Source of the DNA: Pelodera strongyloides
Taxonomy: Eukaryota; Nematoda; Chromadorea; Rhabditida; Rhabditidae
Length of the DNA stretch: 64,000 nt
Direction: 5' to 3'
Assembly: GCA_036852015.1 (NCBI GenBank)
Contig: JAANDG010000143.1
Span: 186,001 to 250,000 of the forward strand
Within the stretch, counting starts at the first letter, position 1. The number at the start of each line of letters is the position of its first letter. Positions 57,786-64,000 of this stretch are shown here, one piece after another. The position numbers were made by a program, and so were the translations under genes. Below the pieces are notes generated by a model that was not told where the DNA came from, searched no databases, and was given only the letters and a program-made list of their open reading frames with translations.

Positions 57786-58875
57786 TTTTTTAAATTTTTT
57801 TGTTTTTAGAATATTATAAAATTTTTATGGGTTTTTTGACAATTTTTTTATTAGCAGCAAGGTGTGGCCCAGAAAACGGAGCGCGGAATGATGAAATCAC
57901 CGCTTTCGCACTCCCGGTGCATGTGCTCCGCCCCTTCCTGATTCGTTGTGAGACGCAGCCACTTCAGAAATCTAAACTACGGTAGGGCACAATTTTGGTT
58001 ATGGGTTTGTGTCCTCATATCTGCGACAGTACCGGAATAAGTACATCACATAATCTTCTTCAGGGCTTACGTGCACTCACAACAAACTAATAACTAATGA
58101 GAACTAAAATAATAAACTGTTCCCAGCCCTCGGGGGTCATGCGTAAGGCCGTTATAATTTGTAATGTGGTATCACGATGGCCTTTGTCACTATCCATAGC
58201 TAAAATATGAGATTACACATTTACACAGTATGGTGAAAATTTACAGTATTTTGGAACTACACGAGAATATTTTTTTTTTATTGTCCACATTGTATATGCA
58301 AGTTTCCTGTATAAATACGGTAGTACTGACAGAATCACACCGAATTTTTGGGCTACTTGGAAACCCCAGTTTGGAAACCCCACTTTTTATAGGTAACTGT
58401 TCTCTACACTGCTAGATATATTGCATTCCTCTTTCTTATGTTGTTTACTCTAACACATGCTGCTACTAACAAAGGTTGTGTGTGAATTGACCAAGAGCGC
58501 CAGCTCTTGACCGTAGTCCAAAGGTAAATTATTATTTCCACATTTGTCTATTATTATATGCATGCTGAACTACAATACGTATAATATACCTATTAGAATA
58601 GCTAGCGGTAGGTCGACCGCTAGCTGATTCTACACAAAGCTAAATCATAAGAACCAGATCCTGCCTTTGAAAGGTCTATATGTCCCCGGCGAAACGCTTC
58701 CCTAGGGTTTAGACTTGAAAACTCCCTAATTTGCATACGAATCATGTACTCTAATTGGGATTCGCTGACTATTCTCATGGGAAGAAGCAAACGTTCTAGG
58801 TGATGCGCAGCACAATTCCCTTCACGCTAATTTTCTGCTTATTTATCGGAGACATTCTGTAAGCCTTACAACATA

Positions 58876-59333
58876 GGAAATGGGTGAACCCATTTGGATA
58901 CGGTTCACTGGTTTTTTTTCGTGGGCCTGCCCATCTGGTGGCCAATTCGTGACCAACTTTTATCGAAAACCGTCACCTACATTTCACAAATTGAAAAATA
59001 TTTATTCCTGAACTGCAAACTACAATCTCAGCTTCTTTATTTCAGTTGCGCCCAATTGATCGAGAAACCGAAGTACTACAATGTTAGACTTAACTACACG
59101 ACAAGCACAACGATCAACGAAGGTACTGTAGTTTGTAGACTACGGTAGTGTACTGTGCTGCAACATATATGGTATCAGGGATGGCATAGTGGATGGGGGC
59201 GTGACGATGCGCAAATTGGTTGATCACAGGAAAACGGAATAATTGCCGAACCACAGAAAACCGTGGCGGTTTTCGATGAAACTTGGGCCCCACACGGTCA
59301 CCAAATGGGGTTCACCCATTTCTTGTGGGCCCT
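58876..59333. mobile_element. family G element, copy 3 (long)
   Basis: GGAAATGGGTGAACCCATTT at the left, and AATGGGGTTCACCCATTTC at the right. Sub-terminal parts (TTTTATCGAAAACCGTCAC / GGCGGTTTTCGATGAAAC) also pair. It encloses about 200 bp of unrelated sequence with no transposase. Confidence 0.75.
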
Positions 59334-59398
59334 CTGAAATATTATTGATTTTATTTAGTTTTCATTCTGCTTGCAACACACTCACAATCCCTATCTAG

Positions 59399-59429
<31 letters not shown>

Positions 59430-59560
59430 GCTTTCGCCCTCTCTGTAACTTGTAATTCCCTCTTCTCCTTGATGAGCCCACAAGAAGTTTCTGCCCGGTT
59501 TCCATAAAAACCCTGAAATCCCTCATTTCAGCCCATCTTCTCGGTATCACCCGTTTGGTG

Positions 59561-62153
59561 ATGAATTCGATCTACAATACCTTCTTAATTGGTAAGGAGT
59601 TTCAGTATGAGACCGCAACCTAGATCGGAACGGAGGGGCAGGGGTCACTGCATCGAACCATACAGATGAGTGAGGCAAAAATGTGCTTTTGAAGGGCTTG
59701 TTGCTACATATAGCGCATAAGGCGAGGCCCCACGAAAAGGGAACGCGGCAATAGCCGCCTTTGGCGCACTTCTGGCGCACACTAGAAAAGAGTGTGCGCT
59801 GCGAGATTCGCGTTTGAACATATATCATTTCAGCCGCTGTCGTCCTGACTGTGCTCATGTTTCTCTTCGCACTCTACGCTGCTCGAGTGGATCGTCGACT
59901 GGAGGTTGTTGTAGAATATTGACGTGGCTACATTATATATGAACAGCACAAATGGTGATGGGACGACATTCCATAGCACAGACCTCCCCCCCCCCAAGCG
60001 TGTATTATATTCTACAGTATTCTACCTCCTTCCTTCATCTGCTCCATGTTGCTAAAGTGTTTGCATGGAATAGCTAAAGCAGTCAACTATGCCCTTTCAT
60101 AATGACCATTTGTAAGGTGTCTTCTGAATTCTCCACCCTTTATTTACCTTTGTATGTGGCCCGTTTTTCAAAAGGAACCGTTCCCCTTGTTAGATTTCGG
60201 ACACACACTTTCATATTAACATTCTGTTAGTCTTACACGTCAACTTCCTAGCCCCTTCCGACATCTAATGCTAGGATAGAGCCGCACAACTCCCATACAA
60301 CAGGTTGCGCAGCACAGCTTCGTAAACCACGTGCAATTCCGCTTAGTTCAGAATCCCTTACAATATGTCTTTTCAGAATGAAATCAATCAATCCAACAAG
60401 GACCTGCGTCAGATGGCAATGCTTGTGGGAAAGTGGAAACGTGTCAAGTGAGTGTGACACTTTTCAACATAATGCAAGGTTTTCCTTGTTACAAAGTTAT
60501 TAGAGTCACTTTTCTGCGTCCGACTACTTTCGCTGAAAAGAGATTTTCACGGTTCATACCAGTTTTATAATAAAGAGAACACGAGTTCACTGACGAAAGT
60601 TGGCGTGCAATAACCTTTCGGCGTGCAAAGTATATTTGGCAACGTGGTGGCGTGCAAAAATGAACGCGGAATGGAAATGGTGGCAACGCTAGGGCGGGCA
60701 ACTTGCATGCCAGAAACCAACGGCGTACAGTTATTTGCCACGTCGCTTGCACGCCGTAACGTTGCGGCTTGCACGCCAATTTTTGTTTGCCACGTCGCTT
60801 GCACGCCGTAACGTTGCCGCTTGCACGCCAATTCACACGTTGTTTCACAGTAAAGACAATGTCCAATATCAAAAGAGTAAATTCAGACAATAATAATAAA
60901 AACAGAGCAACCACCTCAAAGTTCACGCTGTCCGAACGCAAAATGTTATGCCCCAGCCAGCGTTGGGTGCTTGCGCGCGAATGGTATACGGCACGCCAAG
61001 AAACTCCCAAAAATGTGCCACCTGTGCGCCATATCTGCGCCATCGCTTCTCTGTCTGTGTGCCGCACGAGAAGATACTAGGAAAATGTTTTCTTTAGGTA
61101 CATCCAGGAGGGTCGACTTAAAGACGCAGATGGAGAAGTTGAAGAACTGTTGATAGACATTGGGGAGAGCTACAAAATGCAAGTCAAGGTAAGTTACCTT
61201 TCAAAGTATGTAAAGTTTCCGTGCGCCCCGCAATGAGGTGGCCGTCCAGCTTGCGCGCCTCAACCAGGTGGCCGGCCAGCTTACGCGCCGTAGCCACGTC
61301 AACGTTTCTAAGCAATGAAGGGACCAATAAAGCCGTTTCTTCCACTTTCCCTAAAAATTTCAGGATCTGGAGGCTAAGACCGCCATCGAAGAGGATTACA
61401 AAAAGGTTTGTTTGGAACTCACTGTATTCAACAATCAATAACATAACATTTTGTGCTCAAAGTTAGTATAGACATGGCTGCATTCGATGTAAGGCATATA
61501 GAGATATTGGAGCATTCTATTCTCTATTCCTGCCTGACCAAGAGAGAGAAGAAAACGGCGTGTGTTGAGAGTTCGCCGCGCATCCCTCGCAGTAGAAAAT
61601 TGGAGCAAGAACATTTTCTCGTGTCCCCATGTGATCCTGGCGGCGCGGCCCAGCCGCACGTGTCATCTCATCCACGCTGAGCGACAGAGCGGCGCACAGT
61701 GGACTATGTGGGCGCTCCTCCTAGGGAAGGCACCCATGCTTTACCAGAGCCATATAATTAAAAGTTTTAGATGCTTCAATACACCGAACTCAACCAGGCT
61801 TGCATGCAGCTAAAGAATCTCAACAAGGAAATTTTGCCGCAGAAAGTGGGGTTTATAGCACATCATACATCAGAGTACACCAAACAAACTCTCCCCATCC
61901 GTATTCGTAGATAAATTATCACTTTATAATAATATATCACATATACATTAATACCTTACTATAAATTGTACATTATAGAATTCATGGATCAGGGCTGGCC
62001 AAACATTTCGTGCCTCTGGAACGCCCTATACTTCGGTACCATAGCGGACTACAGGGATACCTTTGGGGTCCCTGAATGACAGTCCCAAACCAGCAGCTTT
62101 TTCAACCACTTAAAATATATTTTCAGGATTCCAAAAATGCCAAGCCGAAGTAA
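59561..62153 (+). CDS. small membrane-anchored coiled-coil protein, family unknown
   Basis: Not recognised. Seven exons with consistent phases: 59561-59591, 59834-59904, 60377-60447, 61098-61188, 61364-61405, 61771-61845, 62127-62153; about 135 aa. Residues 4-28 are one hydrophobic segment (FLIAAVVLTVLMFLFALYAA), followed by RVDRR. This predicts a signal-anchor protein with its C terminus in the cytosol. The rest is charged and helical with heptad-like spacing (NEINQSNKDLRQMAML, ELNQACMQLKNLNKEIL). An acceptor at 59531 before the ATG suits trans-splicing. Weak points: the exon 2 donor is GAG/GTTGTT, and reading through it gives a 39-residue protein ending VVVEY (stop 59919-59921); the exon 6 donor is AAA/GTGGGG. 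AATAAA at 62375-62380 is a good poly(A) signal. Confidence 0.55.
60590..60840. repeat. GGCGTGCAA / TTGCACGCC repeat cluster
   Basis: In intron 3 of the coiled-coil gene, GGCGTGCAA occurs three times (60601-60657), then TTGCACGCC four times (60747-60830). TTTGCCACGTCGCTTGCACG is directly repeated at about 60733 and 60787. The two halves can fold back on each other. Confidence 0.7.
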
Positions 62154-62374
62154 CAAGCGAACACCGTTGGCCACGGGACCCAAAAGTTCAAAACTTTCCT
62201 CAAAGATCCTTGTTATAATGATACAGTAATACACGAATACACCTTTATCAATACCGATTCACAGTTGATGCTCAAACTTCCTTATGCATTATGTCATATA
62301 TATTTTCTCCTCGCAGCCCTAGCAATATGATTTAACACTCCATTTTATTTTATTACTCAACACTGTTCTGTAGT

Positions 62375-62380
62375 AATAAA
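62375..62380 (+). terminator. candidate poly(A) signal of the coiled-coil gene
   Basis: AATAAA about 220 nt after the stop at 62153. Confidence 0.5.
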
Positions 62381-62507
62381 AAGTTTATTGCAAAAGTTTA
62401 TTCGCTGAAAACTCATAAAGTGAAACCCTAAGACGGAAACAGAATTACCCAAAAGCAAAAAAAAACTAGGCCAAACTATAATGTACTACCCAATGACAAC
62501 TGTGCAA

Positions 62508-62679
62508 TTAAAGCGAAATACCGGCCGGTTTTTGAAACACCGAGTACACCAGCATTCTTATGCAGCTTATGCAAATGAACATAAATTAGAATAAAAAATC
62601 GAGCAAAATTCGAGGAACTTAGCATAAATATGTTAGTGTCCGCGATACGTTTCAAAAACCGGCCGGTATTTCGCTTTAA
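62508..62679. mobile_element. family A MITE, copy 16
   Basis: TTAAAGCGAAATACCGGCCGG and its exact inverse, with GCAAATGAACATAAATTAGA inside. The most complete copy in the window. Confidence 0.9.
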
Positions 62680-63719
62680 AATTCAACGTTAGACTAAACA
62701 AGCTAAACATGAAGAGAAAGAAACCAAAACTACAACACAAAGAAAACTACACGATCTACAAATTCTATATTTTCTATACCTTAAAAGATTGCGCTTGAAT
62801 ATTATATCTCCGTGAATTATGAGTGAAATTATGAATACAACCAATACAGTAATCTAATGTACGACTAAATTCTCACTGTTATATCTACAGTATTATAAAG
62901 ATCAACGACTAGCCATTATATCACTAATAGTAAACGACCAAACAAAAATGAATAAGCAATCAGCTACAAATTTTTATGACTATTTATAACCTAAGCACTA
63001 AACGAGCCCCAATAATCAGTACACTCTAGCGTAACATAACCCAAAGCATATATAAAAGTCAAGCAGTCTACAAGCAAGCAAAATTTTACAATTGAATACA
63101 TTTCGTTTGACGAAAATGAATAATTCCAGTTGGCCACGGGACCCAAAAACTCAAAACTAATACAGTACTACACCTACAACATGCACATATTCGTTTGACG
63201 AACGCATCATAAAAAAGTAAGAAGTTAAGAACTTCATAATACAAATTCGCAGACAAAAACGGCACACGTTGGGTATATAAAGGGAATAGGTGGCACTCCG
63301 GCCACCTACCCCCTGTTCCACAGGTCCTAGCAGAGCTACGCTACAGTAAAGATCCTGGGCAACAGTATCCCAAATATACAGTACTCTATTCAATTACCCA
63401 ATTACGATACCAAGTTTAGATCCGGCATTTCTGTGCAAGAGACCAGCCGGATTCGGCTACTGCCTCCAACGGGGTCCGCCTAAACCAACAAAAACCAAAT
63501 CAATGTATTAATCGTAGAGCTCATAGAACCTAGAACCAAGAAAAAATTTTTCAGAAGTTTATACGAGAAAGAGAGAAAACGAGGGAGGAAAGGAAACGTG
63601 AGAGTGAGAGAGAACGAAAGACAGAGAAAAATGAAAACACACTACAGAAAGAGCAAAAGATAAACGCAAAATTGAGTGAGAAAGGAGAGAGGCAGACGAA
63701 GAAAAAAGATATAACTCAC

Positions 63720-63812
63720 CGGAGACATCAACAGCAGATTCGGATGATTCAGGGAGAACAACATTCGAATGTCTCCACGAAGGTAGAGCTTTCCACCGCG
63801 ATCCTTGGCCAT
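63720..63812 (-). CDS. first coding exon of an unidentified gene
   Basis: A 31-codon exon, MAKDRGGKLYLRGDIRMLFS then LNHPNLLLMSP. It starts one base after an acceptor (TTTATTCAG) and ends at a good donor (CCG then GTGAGT), phase 0. I do not recognise the family. One possible next exon (acceptor at about 63436) would read KCRI and stop, making a 35-residue protein; this is doubtful. The clean splice signals and the ATG next to a likely trans-splice site are the only support. Confidence 0.4.
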
Positions 63813-64000
63813 TCTGAATAAAATAACCAAGTATTACATTTTTAAATTTCCTTCACGCTTCAAGAGTGTGCACCTTTATTCAAGGGGGTTTCAAATTCAA
63901 AGTTTGCTTATGACATGTTCCGCAGAGGTCCTGAGCACAGGCGACGAGTTCCCGATGACAAATTGCTCGATGTCTTCGGGCTAGGGCCAGGAGGGATCGC
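63813..64000. other. window end, no feature recognised
   Basis: Presumed 5' flank of the preceding minus-strand exon. No other signal seen. Confidence 0.5.

Larger units (their letters stand above)
57511..59560. other. divergent promoter region, pab-1 and coiled-coil gene
   Basis: About 2 kb between two diverging genes. It holds a probable pab-1 5' UTR exon, a perfect AGCTAGCGGT/ACCGCTAGCT hairpin (58601-58626), a family G element (58876-59333) and a CT tract (59401-59426). No further gene is recognised. Confidence 0.55.
62154..63719. other. AT-rich stretch with one MITE and no clear gene
   Basis: Contains family A copy 16 (62508-62679). The phrase TTGGCCACGGGACCCAAAA occurs at about 62164 and again at about 63130, so another repeat is present. 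A GA-rich tract is at 63570-63690. Later exons of the minus-strand gene at 63720-63812 may lie here, but I could not identify one with confidence. Confidence 0.55.

Overview
The window is a piece of a nematode nuclear genome, probably a rhabditid. Four things point there: an SL1-type spliced-leader sequence (48698-48719), short runs of the nematode telomere unit TTAGGC, 3' splice sites of the TTTCAG type, and many small exons separated by introns full of short inverted-repeat transposons. I rebuilt the gene models by hand from splice signals, reading-frame continuity and remembered family motifs. In every main model the intron phases agree from the first to the last exon.

Layout. From 1 to 5244 I see no convincing gene, only repeats. 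From 5245 to 21074 (+) lies an afadin/canoe gene (DIL and PDZ domains plus a long Gln-rich tail). The gap 21075-26168 is mostly repeats, with a doubtful small gene at 23358-24344. From 26183 to 34644 (+) lies an SH2-tyrosine kinase of the nematode Fer/Fes-like type. Five minus-strand units follow: a multi-C2CH zinc-module protein resembling HIM-17 (35957-42896), the mRNA cap guanine-N7 methyltransferase (44075-49405), a PSME3IP1/FAM192A homologue (50340-53737), poly(A)-binding protein (54444-57510), and the 5' end of an unidentified gene (63720-63812). Between the last two, on the plus strand, is a small membrane-anchored coiled-coil protein (59561-62153).

Function. Cap methyltransferase and poly(A)-binding protein act at opposite ends of mRNA, and the first of these genes carries an SL-RNA-like sequence in an intron on the other strand. 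The afadin and kinase genes belong to junction/adhesion and cytoplasmic signalling families. Same-strand spacing of about 0.7-1.2 kb between the four complete minus-strand genes leaves an operon possible but unproven.

Repeats. At least ten families of fold-back elements (MITE-like) are present. The two commonest (A and B) share the terminus TTAAAGCGAAAT, and many copies lie 14-62 nt from a splice site. Several introns hold decayed tRNA-like sequences. Coordinates were counted by hand and may be off by a base in places.
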